A stretch of 8,240 bases of DNA from Cloacimonetes bacterium UBA3900 (GCA_002391675.1 DGFM01000005.1:17052-25291); one strand, 5' to 3'; positions 1 to 6,991 are shown, counted from the stretch's first letter. The notes: generated from the letters alone by a model not told the origin. A program made the numbers and translations.

Positions 1-189
1 CGTTTTAGGAGGCGGTTTTGTTTGCAAAATACAAGGGCTGAGGTCAAATATTTCAGAAGGGCCTCACTTGACCGGTACCGGAATTCTGAGATGAATTCCC
101 ACTATTTTCATAGGTATTCGGCACCGATTTCCAATTGGAAAAATGTCCGATATTTGGGTGCAGATTACAAGCGGCCAAAATCCGGGCAC
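1..189. other. Gene-free left flank with clustered palindromes
   Basis: I see no convincing gene here. A plus-strand frame starting at a TTG near base 22 has a GGAGG upstream, but it runs through the tRNA terminator and into the tRNA itself, so I do not call it. The stretch is rich in dyad symmetry. GGTCAA (42-47) faces TTGACC (68-73). CCGGTACCGG (72-81) is a perfect 10-bp palindrome. GGAATTC (80-86) faces GAATTCC (93-99) across 6 nt. TTTCCAATTGGAAA (128-141) is a perfect 14-bp palindrome. It lies just beyond the tRNA-Pro terminator, so it may be an inter-operon spacer, a degenerate mobile remnant or an integration scar. None of these is demonstrated. Confidence 0.5.
128..141. repeat. Perfect 14-bp palindrome
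   Basis: TTTCCAATTGGAAA is its own reverse complement with no spacer. A palindrome this long in non-coding DNA could be a dimeric regulator site. No promoter clearly associated with it is visible, so the role is unknown. Confidence 0.4.
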
Positions 190-219
190 AAAAAAGGCCA
201 CCCCTTGCCGGAGTGGGCC
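190..219 (-). terminator. Intrinsic terminator of the tRNA-Pro gene
   Basis: Read on the minus strand, GGCC, a one-base bulge and ACTCC pair with GGGGTGGCC around a GGCAA loop, including one G-T pair. Six T residues follow at once (plus-strand A190-A195). It starts about 10 nt beyond the encoded CCA of the tRNA, the expected place and orientation for rho-independent termination. On the plus strand no T-run follows the hairpin, so it is not bidirectional. Confidence 0.8.
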
Positions 220-228
220 AAAAAGGAA

Positions 229-306
229 TGGTCGGGATGACAGGATTCGAACCTGCGACCACTTGAACCCCATTCAAGTACGCTAGCCGGACTGCGCTAC
301 ATCCCG
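229..306 (-). tRNA. tRNA-Pro (anticodon GGG)
   Basis: The minus strand folds into a full cloverleaf. The acceptor stem is CGGGATG (306-300) with CATCCCG (239-233). The C1-G72 pair is characteristic of bacterial proline tRNAs. The D-arm begins GCGC. The anticodon stem CTTGA/TCAAG encloses the loop ATGGGGT, which gives anticodon GGG (plus-strand 271-269), U33 and G37. G37 is the TrmD m1G37 target in proline tRNAs. The T-arm carries GGTTCGAATCC. The discriminator is A (232), and CCA is encoded at 231-229. This tRNA reads CCC and CCU codons. It appears to be a single-gene transcription unit, with a candidate promoter at 320-347 and a strong terminator at 190-219, divergent from the ABC-F gene. 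Confidence 0.96.
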
Positions 307-319
307 AGCCTTTAGGGAC

Positions 320-347
320 ATAAAAATACAGAGGCGTTTTTTGACAA
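320..347 (-). promoter_or_regulatory. Candidate promoter of the tRNA-Pro gene
   Basis: On the minus strand TTGTCA (347-342) is followed after 16 nt by TTTTAT (325-320), a sigma-70-like pair matching the consensus at 5 of 6 and 4 of 6 positions. A start about 7 nt downstream would leave a leader of only a few bases before the tRNA 5' end at 306, which is usual for tRNA genes. It is inferred from pattern and position only. Confidence 0.4.
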
Positions 348-452
348 GTAAAATCTCTGCTTGACATGGGAGGCCCACATATAAAAGTGAGCTCAGGTCT
401 ATGTCACATCGTAAGATATGGATTTTAAAATAAATTAACAAAGAGTCGCAAA

Positions 453-491
453 TTGACAGAAAGCTCTGGTATCTTTGCGGCCACACGGGAG
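453..491 (+). promoter_or_regulatory. Candidate promoter and ribosome binding site of the ABC-F gene
   Basis: TATCTTTG (470-477) matches TAnnTTTG, the -7 element recognised by the primary sigma factor of Bacteroidetes. It would place the transcript start near 483. A TTGACA lies at 453-458, but its spacing to the element is shorter than in the Bacteroidetes arrangement, so the pairing is doubtful. GGGAG (487-491) is a Shine-Dalgarno-like sequence 4 nt before the ATG at 496. Two more TTGACA hexamers (341-346 and 361-366) occur in the same divergent region without a good -10 box. Any leader would be very short, leaving no room for an attenuator. Confidence 0.28.
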
Positions 492-495
492 ATAA

Positions 496-2409
496 ATGAG
501 TTTGATTTCAGCCCGCGAGCTCAGCTTTGAGTTTGGCGGACAACGCATACTTAGCGAGCTAAGTTGCAGCATTGAGCACAACAGCCGCATTGGCCTCATC
601 GGGGCCAATGGCAGCGGCAAAACAACGCTGATCCGCTTGTTTTTGGGTGAGTTGCAGCCTTCTGCAGGCACCATCAACAGGGCTTCCAGCCTCAAGATAG
701 CCTATTTGCCGCAAAACGCCAAAGTGCAATCCGGCGTCGCTCTGATAGACTTCGTCAAGGCTTCGCGTCCGGACATCCTAGCTCTGCAGGCGCAGATTCA
801 AGCCCTTTCCGCTCAATTGGACAAAGACCACCTGAGCAAAACCGAGGAGCAGCTACACACCGCTGTGGAGCGTTTCACCAGCCTGGGCGGCTATGAATGG
901 GAAAACGAGGTCAAACACGTATTGATGTCACTCAACTTCCAGCCTGACGTATGGGACACAGACGTGGGCTTGCTGAGTGGGGGAGAGCAGACGCGCCTCT
1001 GTCTGGCAGCCATTTTGCTCAAGCCTCACAATCTGCTCATCATGGACGAGCCTACAAACCACCTCGATATCGCCATGATCCGGTGGCTGGAAAGCTATCT
1101 GCTCAAACAAGACAGGCCCTATCTTCTGGTCTCGCACGATCGCAGTTTTCTGGATGCCTGTGTCACTTCCATTTTCCATATTCGCTCTGGCAAGCTTTCC
1201 ATCACCAAGGGCAATTACAGCTCCTTCGCCCAGGCGGATGAAATCGCCCGTCAAACTGCCCAAAGAACCTACGAACGGCAGAAGAAGGAATATGAAGAGA
1301 CCATGGATTTTGTGCGCCGAAATATCGCCGGGCAAAAGACCAAGCAGGCTCAGAGTCGGCTCAAACGCTTGGAAAAGATGGATTTGCAGCCTGCGCCCCG
1401 GCAAGAGAAGCAGCTGAGACTGAAGGTTCAAGCCCAGAGTCGCAGCGGCAATGACCTCTACATCCTACAAGATGTCAGCTTTGGCATCGCCGGCAAGCAG
1501 CTGGCCCAAAATATAGACCTCTACGCCGGTTATCAGGACAGGATCTGCATCATTGGCCCCAACGGCTGTGGCAAAACCACTTTCCTGCATCTGCTGATGG
1601 GAGATCACACCGATTACCAAGGCCAGCTCAAAATCGGCGCCTCGCTGGATATTGGCTATTTCGATCAGCACAATGTAGACCTCGATCCTTCGCTCACCGT
1701 GATGGAAACGCTCTGGCAGCTGGTTCCTGCCGAGCCTCAGGGCTATGTGCTCGGTTTTTTGGCGCGCTTTGGCTTCGTCGGCGATGATGTGCAAAAGACG
1801 GTGGGCGTCCTCAGCGGCGGCGAGAAAAGCAGGCTCTATCTGGCCGTGCTCATCCACAGCAAACCCAATCTCCTGATCATGGACGAGCCTACCAACCACC
1901 TGGATACCAACGTTGCGGATGCCCTCCTGGAAGCGCTACAAGACTATGATGGCAGCATCATCTTCGTCTCGCACGACCGCTGGTTCCTCTCGCGCCTGGC
2001 CACCAAATACTGGGTCTTTACCAAAGAGCTGGAAGATGGCGTTATCTACGACACTATCCGCGAGGTGGACGGCGATGCCAATGCCGCCATCGAGAGAAGT
2101 TTTTATATACCTGAGCCGGAAAAAGCTCCCAAAGCCAAGCCGAAAAAGAAGACTAAAAAGATCAACCCCAAGGTCTTTGAGCTCAAACAAGCTGAGATTG
2201 ACGCTCTGCATACTCGTAGGGATGCCCTTCGGGAACGGCTCTGGGACTTGCAAAGCAGTCTTTCAAAATCTGACAGCTATAACGATTTGGAGCAGTTGAG
2301 ACAAATACACCACGATCAGAGTTGCCTGGAAGCCGAGATTGATGAGCTGACGCAAATGATCAACACTTGTGAACACGAATATCTGGAGTTACTCATACAA
2401 GATGCGTAA
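496..2409 (+). CDS. ABC-F family ATPase, YheS/YdiF-like
   Basis: This is a 637-aa soluble protein with two fused ATP-binding cassettes and no membrane segments, the ABC-F layout. NBD1 has Walker A GANGSGKT (36-43), signature LSGGEQ (160-165), Walker B with MDEP and catalytic Glu185, and the SHD switch at 213-215. A charged interdomain linker of about 70 residues (about 241-310) contains KQAQSRLKRLEKM, typical of the P-site-tRNA-interacting linker. NBD2 has Walker A GPNGCGKT (354-361), LSGGEK (439-444), Glu464 and His493. A Lys-rich stretch (about 543-556) and a C-terminal coiled coil (about 565-635) follow, as in YheS, YdiF and Uup. The family acts in the ribosomal E site, relieving stalled translation; some members protect against ribosome-targeting antibiotics. 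Nothing here marks it as a resistance type. The start is ATG with GGGAG 4 nt upstream. It heads a block overlapping the next gene by 8 nt. Confidence 0.93.
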   Translation: MSLISARELSFEFGGQRILSELSCSIEHNSRIGLIGANGSGKTTLIRLFLGELQPSAGTINRASSLKIAYLPQNAKVQSGVALIDFVKASRPDILALQAQIQALSAQLDKDHLSKTEEQLHTAVERFTSLGGYEWENEVKHVLMSLNFQPDVWDTDVGLLSGGEQTRLCLAAILLKPHNLLIMDEPTNHLDIAMIRWLESYLLKQDRPYLLVSHDRSFLDACVTSIFHIRSGKLSITKGNYSSFAQADEIARQTAQRTYERQKKEYEETMDFVRRNIAGQKTKQAQSRLKRLEKMDLQPAPRQEKQLRLKVQAQSRSGNDLYILQDVSFGIAGKQLAQNIDLYAGYQDRICIIGPNGCGKTTFLHLLMGDHTDYQGQLKIGASLDIGYFDQHNVDLDPSLTVMETLWQLVPAEPQGYVLGFLARFGFVGDDVQKTVGVLSGGEKSRLYLAVLIHSKPNLLIMDEPTNHLDTNVADALLEALQDYDGSIIFVSHDRWFLSRLATKYWVFTKELEDGVIYDTIREVDGDANAAIERSFYIPEPEKAPKAKPKKKTKKINPKVFELKQAEIDALHTRRDALRERLWDLQSSLSKSDSYNDLEQLRQIHHDQSCLEAEIDELTQMINTCEHEYLELLIQDA

Positions 2410-3376
2410 AAGGATAGGTTTTACCACCAGTTTACCCGTCGAAGTGATTTTCGCTGCGGGTCACATCCCCATAGATTTAAACAACCTCTTTTTGGAGCAC
2501 GATTCCTCCGCTTTGGTGCATTCCGCCGAGCTCAAAGGCTTCCCCGCCACCGTGTGTTCCTGGATTAAAGGCAACTTCAGCACCGCTTTGGCCTCCAATC
2601 TGGATGAAGTGATCGGTATCACGCAGGGTGACTGCTCCAACGCTCAGTCGCTGCTGGATATGATTGGCGAAGAAGGGCTTGCCACCTTTACCTTTGCCTT
2701 TCCACCCCGCCGGAATTATGCCGATCTGGACCGCGAAATCCGCAGGCTGGAAGAGCATTTTGAGGTGGATAGAAGCCAAACCATGCAGGCCAAAGAGCGG
2801 CTGGACAAAATCCGCGCCAAGCTCCTCATCCTGGATGAATACACCTGGAAACATCGACTGGTGAGCGGCAAAGAAAACCATCTCTGGCTGGTTTCCTCAT
2901 CGGATTTCAATGGCGATCCGGATCGCTACGAGGAAGAACTGGATGCATTTCTAAAAGAAGCCGAAAAGCGTGAGCCTCTGCCCGCCAAGCTGCGCTGCGC
3001 TTTTTTAGGTGTGCCGCCCATCTATCGCGATCTTTACGACACCATCGTGGAACTGGGCTCAGACGTGGTCTACAACGAGGTTCAGCGCCAATTTGCCATG
3101 CCCTATCTGGAGGCGGACATCGTGGATCAATACCTGAGATTCACCTATCCCTACACCGTGAAAGAGCGCCTGGAAGACATCATCCCCGAGCTCCAGAAGC
3201 GTGATGTGCACCTATTGATCAGCTATATCCAGTCTTTTTGTCATCTGCAGATAGACAACATCCTGCTCAAGAAGTATCTCAAACAGCCGTTTTTGACCTT
3301 GGAGGGAGACAAACCGGAGCCCATGGACAGCCGCACTTTGCTGCGCCTGGAAAGCTTTTTTGAGGTGCACTCGTGA
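2402..3376 (+). CDS. HgdB-like 2-hydroxyacyl-CoA dehydratase family iron-sulfur protein (PF06050-type)
   Basis: This is a 324-aa protein. Its N-terminus (IGFTTSLPVEVIFAAGHIP, then DLNN) is typical of HgdB/BcrB-like subunits, which bind [4Fe-4S] or double-cubane clusters. Candidate cluster cysteines are Cys52 (GFPATVCSWIKG), Cys78 (GDCSN) and Cys280 (FCHLQID); Cys199 is a further cysteine. Known relatives reduce CoA thioesters or small molecules using electrons from an ATP-dependent activator (HgdC type). No activator and no second dehydratase subunit is present in this window, so the substrate is unknown and dehydratase activity should not be assumed. The frame also has an ATG at 2369, which would add 11 residues inside the ABC-F gene. 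I prefer ATG 2402, where family similarity begins; a weak GGAG sits at 2385-2388. It overlaps the ABC-F gene by 8 nt and mnmA by 4 nt, which implies translational coupling. Confidence 0.8.
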   Translation: MRKRIGFTTSLPVEVIFAAGHIPIDLNNLFLEHDSSALVHSAELKGFPATVCSWIKGNFSTALASNLDEVIGITQGDCSNAQSLLDMIGEEGLATFTFAFPPRRNYADLDREIRRLEEHFEVDRSQTMQAKERLDKIRAKLLILDEYTWKHRLVSGKENHLWLVSSSDFNGDPDRYEEELDAFLKEAEKREPLPAKLRCAFLGVPPIYRDLYDTIVELGSDVVYNEVQRQFAMPYLEADIVDQYLRFTYPYTVKERLEDIIPELQKRDVHLLISYIQSFCHLQIDNILLKKYLKQPFLTLEGDKPEPMDSRTLLRLESFFEVHS

Positions 3377-4458
3377 TCGTTGCCCTGGGCCTCAGCGGTG
3401 GATTGGATTCCGCCATGGTTGCTGCGCTGCTCCTGGAGGCCGGACACGAGGTAATCGGCGTCACCATGAGCATTTACGATCCTCAGTATCCTGTCCTGCA
3501 AGCATCCGGTAAGGGCTGTTTTGGCCCAGCTGAAGAGGCAAATATCGAGGCGGCCAAATCCCTGGCAAAGCAGCTTGGCATCCCGCATTATATCATTCCC
3601 CTGCAAGAGGAATTTTCACGCCTCGTGCTCGCCTACTATCGCAAAACCTATCTGGAGGGTCGCACGCCAAATCCCTGTGCGCGCTGCAATAGCCAGATCA
3701 AATTTGGCGCCATGATCAGCAAGGCTTGGGAGCTGGGCCTGGAATTTGACGTCTTTGCCACCGGACATTATGTGCGGCGGCGCTGGAATCCGGAGCTTGG
3801 CCTGTGGCAGCTCTTGCGTGCCAGAGACGGCAGCAAGGATCAGAGCTACTTTCTCGGCCTGCTCAGTCAGGATCAGCTGGCCTCCGTGCTCTTTCCCCTG
3901 GGCGAATATACCAAGGACGAGGTGCGTGAGCTGGCGAGGGTGAGAAATTGGGAATCATTGGTGCAACGCTCTGAGAGTCAGGACTTTATCTCCACACAGG
4001 ATCACCCTCTGCTCTTCGATCCCCGGCAGCTCATCCCCGGCGAGATTGTGGATTGGGAGGGCAAGGTGATCGGCGAGCATAAAGGTCTCATCCATTATAC
4101 CATTGGTCAGCGTAAAGGCTTGGGTGTAAGCGGGATGCCGGAGCCCGTCTTCGTCACCAAAATCGACGCAGCAAACAACAGACTGGTCTTGGGCACACAG
4201 GAGATGCTCTATGGAGACAGCCTCGTTGCCTCACAGATGAACTGGCTTTCTCTTCCTGCATCAAGCCTGCCCTCCAGAGCCGGGGCCAAAATCCGGCAAC
4301 AGCATCAACCCGCCGCTTGCTCCATCGAAGTTATCGACACCGGCAGCATCAGGGTGAAGTTTGACAAACCGCAGCTTTCCATCACGCCGGGGCAGATCGT
4401 GGCTTTGTATGATGAGGATGTGCTGTTGGGTGCAGGGGTTATAGAATTAACACATTAA
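3373..4458 (+). CDS. mnmA: tRNA-specific 2-thiouridylase MnmA, CxxC variant
   Basis: MnmA makes the 2-thio group of mnm5s2U34-type wobble uridines in tRNA Lys, Glu and Gln by adenylating U34 and transferring sulfur. This 361-aa protein has the expected length. It carries the PP-loop SGGLDS (8-13), TPNPCARCN with Cys102 and Cys105, IKFG, ATGHYVR (129-135), KDQSYFL (155-161), GEHKGL and YTIGQRKGLG in the central domain, and the C-terminal beta-barrel ending in TPGQIVALYDEDVLLGAGVIE. Cys49 lies in the GKGCFGP segment. The distal cysteine normally found in a SQ-[DE]-I-C-F motif, the persulfide carrier Cys199 in E. coli, is not there: the segment reads ESQDFIST (201-208). The start is GTG at 3373, inside GTGA, so it shares 4 nt with the preceding stop. 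The neighbouring Fe-S protein gene may be functionally relevant. Confidence 0.94.
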   Translation: MIVALGLSGGLDSAMVAALLLEAGHEVIGVTMSIYDPQYPVLQASGKGCFGPAEEANIEAAKSLAKQLGIPHYIIPLQEEFSRLVLAYYRKTYLEGRTPNPCARCNSQIKFGAMISKAWELGLEFDVFATGHYVRRRWNPELGLWQLLRARDGSKDQSYFLGLLSQDQLASVLFPLGEYTKDEVRELARVRNWESLVQRSESQDFISTQDHPLLFDPRQLIPGEIVDWEGKVIGEHKGLIHYTIGQRKGLGVSGMPEPVFVTKIDAANNRLVLGTQEMLYGDSLVASQMNWLSLPASSLPSRAGAKIRQQHQPAACSIEVIDTGSIRVKFDKPQLSITPGQIVALYDEDVLLGAGVIELTH

Positions 4459-4512
4459 ACCTTGCACTCTCGGATATTCGGTTTAAGTTATCTATATTAA
4501 AAGGAGGTGAGT
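4459..4512 (+). promoter_or_regulatory. Short intergenic gap with the strong ribosome binding site of the YkvA-like gene
   Basis: AAGGAGGT (4501-4508) is a near-perfect Shine-Dalgarno sequence and fixes the start at ATG 4513, not at the in-frame GTG 4507 that lies inside it. The 54-nt gap is the only break between the six plus-strand genes long enough to hold a promoter. TATATT (4493-4498) resembles a -10 box, but no -35 lies at the right distance and the start would fall within the ribosome binding site. An independent promoter is therefore possible but unproven. Confidence 0.55.
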
Positions 4513-5040
4513 ATGACCGACAAGATTTATGAAGGCCGTGAAGTTCCTGAAGAAGAAAGGAAGCGTATCGACGAGCGGGTGATAGAATTGGAGCCCGAGA
4601 AGTTTAAGTTTTATGAAGACCTGCGCCGCAAAGCCAAGAATTGGAACAAGGAAAAAGGCGGTAAAATCGGCGGCAAAGTGGGTGAGTATCTCTTTTTGTT
4701 GCCGGATTTCTTCATGCTGCTCCTGCGTCTGATGGTAGACAAGCGCGTAAGCACCAAACGCAAGCTGATGATCGGCGGAATTGTCGCTTATGTGATGCTG
4801 CCCATCGATATTATCCCGGATTTTATCCCTGTCTTGGGCCAAATAGACGACCTCGTTTTGATCGTGCTGGGTCTCAATATGGTTCTCAACGATACCGAAG
4901 AGTATATCCTGGCAGATAATTGGAGCGGGGAAGGAGACGTCCTGCATCAAATCCAGAAAGTTACCGCAGCCGCTGAAAGGTTTTTGGATAGAAACCTCTT
5001 GCAGCGCATCAAAAGATGGCTGGGTAAAAACTCCAAATGA
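4513..5040 (+). CDS. DUF1232/YkvA-like membrane-associated protein
   Basis: This is a 175-aa protein of unknown function. The DUF1232 (YkvA) core is clear: a hydrophobic approach followed by LPIDIIPDFIPVLGQIDD (96-113) and a further hydrophobic helix (about 114-125). Another hydrophobic stretch (about 58-75, with FLLPDFFMLLLRLMV) precedes it, so the protein is probably an integral or peripheral inner-membrane protein. There is no signal peptide. The N-terminus (1-50) is highly charged, with many Glu, Lys and Arg residues and a KGGKIGGK segment. The C-terminal tail (about 140-175) is predicted soluble and ends in a basic helix (RIKRWLGK). The start is set by AAGGAGGT 4 nt upstream. Its stop overlaps the rdgB start as ATGA. 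Members occur widely and no biochemical role is established, so I assign none. Confidence 0.85.
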   Translation: MTDKIYEGREVPEEERKRIDERVIELEPEKFKFYEDLRRKAKNWNKEKGGKIGGKVGEYLFLLPDFFMLLLRLMVDKRVSTKRKLMIGGIVAYVMLPIDIIPDFIPVLGQIDDLVLIVLGLNMVLNDTEEYILADNWSGEGDVLHQIQKVTAAAERFLDRNLLQRIKRWLGKNSK

Positions 5041-5624
5041 AGGCTCTGCTCTTAGCCACCCACAATCCGGATAAGGTAAGGGAGATCAAAGACCTGCTAA
5101 AAGGCTTGCCCGTCAAGCTTTACAGTCTCTTGGATTTTGAGGGTCTCTCAGAGGTGATCGAGGACGAGCCTACCATCCTGGGCAATGCGACCAAGAAGGC
5201 TTATCAGATGGCGCAAGAATCCCAAATGCTTTGTTTGGCAGATGATACGGGACTCTTTATCGAGGCTTTAGAGGGTGAGCCGGGCGTGTTTTCGGCACGT
5301 TGGGCCGGTCCTTCCTGCAGCTATCGGGACAATCGCCTCAAGGCTCTTGAGCTGCTTGATGGAATCGTCGATCGTACGGCAGAATTTCGAACCGTGGTGG
5401 CTCTGGCTGCTCCGGATGGCATCATCGCCACCAAGGAAGGCATAGTAAAAGGAGTTATCACCACCGAGGAACGTGGAGAACACGGCTTTGGCTACGATGC
5501 CATCTTTGAAGTGGGCGCGCTCACCTACGCCGAGATGACAGACGAACAAAAGAACGAGCTCTCACATCGCGCTTTGGCTATCCAAGCCATTCTACCCATA
5601 ATAGAAACAACAATAAAATTGTAA
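5037..5624 (+). CDS. rdgB: RdgB/HAM1 family XTP/dITP pyrophosphatase
   Basis: The enzyme hydrolyses non-canonical purine nucleoside triphosphates (dITP, XTP, ITP) to the monophosphate and pyrophosphate in the cytoplasm, keeping deaminated purines out of DNA and RNA. This 195-aa protein has full family length and all main motifs: ATHNPDK (7-13) at the N-terminus, a conserved acidic residue near Glu44 followed by GNATKKA, LADDTGL with Asp69-Asp70, PGVFSARWAG, GFGYDAIF (150-157) for base recognition, and SHRALA (176-181). It starts at the ATGA overlapping the YkvA-like stop and has no separate Shine-Dalgarno sequence of note, so it is probably coupled to that gene. The phosphohexomutase gene follows after 14 nt. 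Confidence 0.93.
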   Translation: MKALLLATHNPDKVREIKDLLKGLPVKLYSLLDFEGLSEVIEDEPTILGNATKKAYQMAQESQMLCLADDTGLFIEALEGEPGVFSARWAGPSCSYRDNRLKALELLDGIVDRTAEFRTVVALAAPDGIIATKEGIVKGVITTEERGEHGFGYDAIFEVGALTYAEMTDEQKNELSHRALAIQAILPIIETTIKL

Positions 5625-5638
5625 ATACAGAGGAAATT

Positions 5639-6991
5639 ATGATTAAACCACACGTTTTTAGACAATACGATATCCGCGGCATAGTGGACAAAGAAATCAA
5701 TGCCGAAACCTACTACCTGATCGGCAAAGGCTTTGGCAGCTATTTGAGAGACAAAGGATTCAAGACCGTGGTGGTCGGCGGCGATGCACGCCCCAGCACT
5801 GCAGGGCTAAAAGAGCAGCTGATCAAGGGCCTCTTGGAGACCGGTTGCGATGTTACCGATCTCGGACTGGTGGCCACTCCCGTGCTCTATTACAGCATCT
5901 GGAGGCTTAAAGTGGATGCCGGCGCCATGGTGACCGCCAGCCACAATCCCAGCGAATACAATGGCTGCAAACTCAATCTGGGTCCCGCTTCCGTCTACGC
6001 CCAGGAGCTGCAAAAGGTGCTGGGCATCATTCAAAAAGGCGAGTTTTATGAAGGTGAAGGCCAGCTCATCGACAATTACGACATCAATGAGGATTACATA
6101 GACTACGTGAGCTCACACATCAAGCTCCAGCGTCCCGTAAAGGTGATCGTGGACGGCGGAAACGGTATGGGAGGCCCCTATTTGCCGGAAATCCTCGCAC
6201 GTCATGGTTGCGATGTGATAGAGATGTATTGCGATCCGGATGGAACCTTCCCCAACCACCATCCCGACCCCACCATTGAGAAGAATATGCGCGACCTCAG
6301 CCGTGACGTCGTTGAAGCGGAATATGAGCTGGGAATCGGCCTGGACGGCGATGCAGACCGCATTGGCGTGGTGGACGAAAAAGGGAAAATGCTCTATGGA
6401 GACCAGATTCTCAATATCTTCACCCGCGATTACCTCAAGGATAACCCCGGCAAGACCGTCATCGCCGACGTCAAATGCTCCAAAAACCTCTTCGACGACA
6501 TCAAGGCCCATGGCGGCATCCCCATGATGTACAAAACAGGACACGCCAATATCAAGATGAAGATGCAGGAACTGGGCGTGGAGTGTGCCGGCGAGATGAG
6601 CGGACATATGTTTTTCAAAGACAAATACTTGGGCTTTGACGATGCCATCTATGCCGGAGCACGCCTGGTGGAGATAGTCTCCAAAACCGATGCGCCCGTC
6701 TCCACTTACTTAGCTGACCAGCCCAAGATGTTTGTCACACCCGAAATCCACATCCCCTGCGAAGATAAGCGCAAACACGATGTGGTGCACAAGGTGTGTG
6801 ATGAATTCAAGGCCGAAGGCTATGACGTCACCGATATCGACGGCGCACGCATCACCTTTGCCGATGGCTGGGGATTGATCCGCGCCTCAAACACTACTCC
6901 TGTTCTGGTAACGCGCTATGAAGCCGTGAGCCAGGAACGTGTGGAGGAAATCAAGAAGCTGATCGAAGAGAAAGTGAATAAGTGGCTGTAG
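5639..6991 (+). CDS. Phosphomannomutase/phosphoglucomutase (alpha-D-phosphohexomutase)
   Basis: It interconverts hexose 6-phosphate and hexose 1-phosphate, feeding GDP-mannose or UDP-glucose synthesis for envelope polysaccharide, or glycogen metabolism. The 450-aa length is normal for the bacterial PMM/PGM type. All four domains are seen: FRQYDIRG at the N-terminus, the catalytic phosphoserine loop TASHNP (99-104, Ser101), the magnesium-binding DGDADR (236-241), the sugar-recognition loop GEMSGH (318-323), and the phosphate-binding RASNTTP (415-421). GEMSGH and the AlgC-like layout favour a PMM/PGM over a GlmM, which usually has GEQSGH. Dual substrate use cannot be decided from sequence. The start is ATG at 5639 with AGAGGA 4-5 nt upstream. 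It is the last gene of its block. No T-run terminator follows, but a REP-like hairpin begins 13 nt after the stop. Confidence 0.93.
   Translation: MIKPHVFRQYDIRGIVDKEINAETYYLIGKGFGSYLRDKGFKTVVVGGDARPSTAGLKEQLIKGLLETGCDVTDLGLVATPVLYYSIWRLKVDAGAMVTASHNPSEYNGCKLNLGPASVYAQELQKVLGIIQKGEFYEGEGQLIDNYDINEDYIDYVSSHIKLQRPVKVIVDGGNGMGGPYLPEILARHGCDVIEMYCDPDGTFPNHHPDPTIEKNMRDLSRDVVEAEYELGIGLDGDADRIGVVDEKGKMLYGDQILNIFTRDYLKDNPGKTVIADVKCSKNLFDDIKAHGGIPMMYKTGHANIKMKMQELGVECAGEMSGHMFFKDKYLGFDDAIYAGARLVEIVSKTDAPVSTYLADQPKMFVTPEIHIPCEDKRKHDVVHKVCDEFKAEGYDVTDIDGARITFADGWGLIRASNTTPVLVTRYEAVSQERVEEIKKLIEEKVNKWL

Noticed and set aside
22..240. Plus-strand 72-codon frame from a TTG with GGAGG upstream
   Set aside because: It reads through the tRNA terminator hairpin and into the tRNA 3' end; the composition is unlike its neighbours and no family is recognisable.
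53..367. Minus-strand frames of 69-104 codons overlapping the tRNA
   Set aside because: They span the tRNA-Pro gene and its promoter. Their sequence is a translation of the tRNA, not a protein family.
341..387. TTGACA hexamers at 341 and 361 as plus-strand promoters
   Set aside because: The nearest -10-like sequences (TATAAA, TAAAAG) are only 13-15 nt away, or none lies at 17 nt; 341-346 overlaps the minus-strand -35 box of the tRNA promoter.
2369..2401. Upstream ATG adding 11 residues to the HgdB-like protein
   Set aside because: The added residues (MNTNIWSYSYK) are simply the ABC-F coding end in another frame, and family similarity starts at the ATG at 2402.
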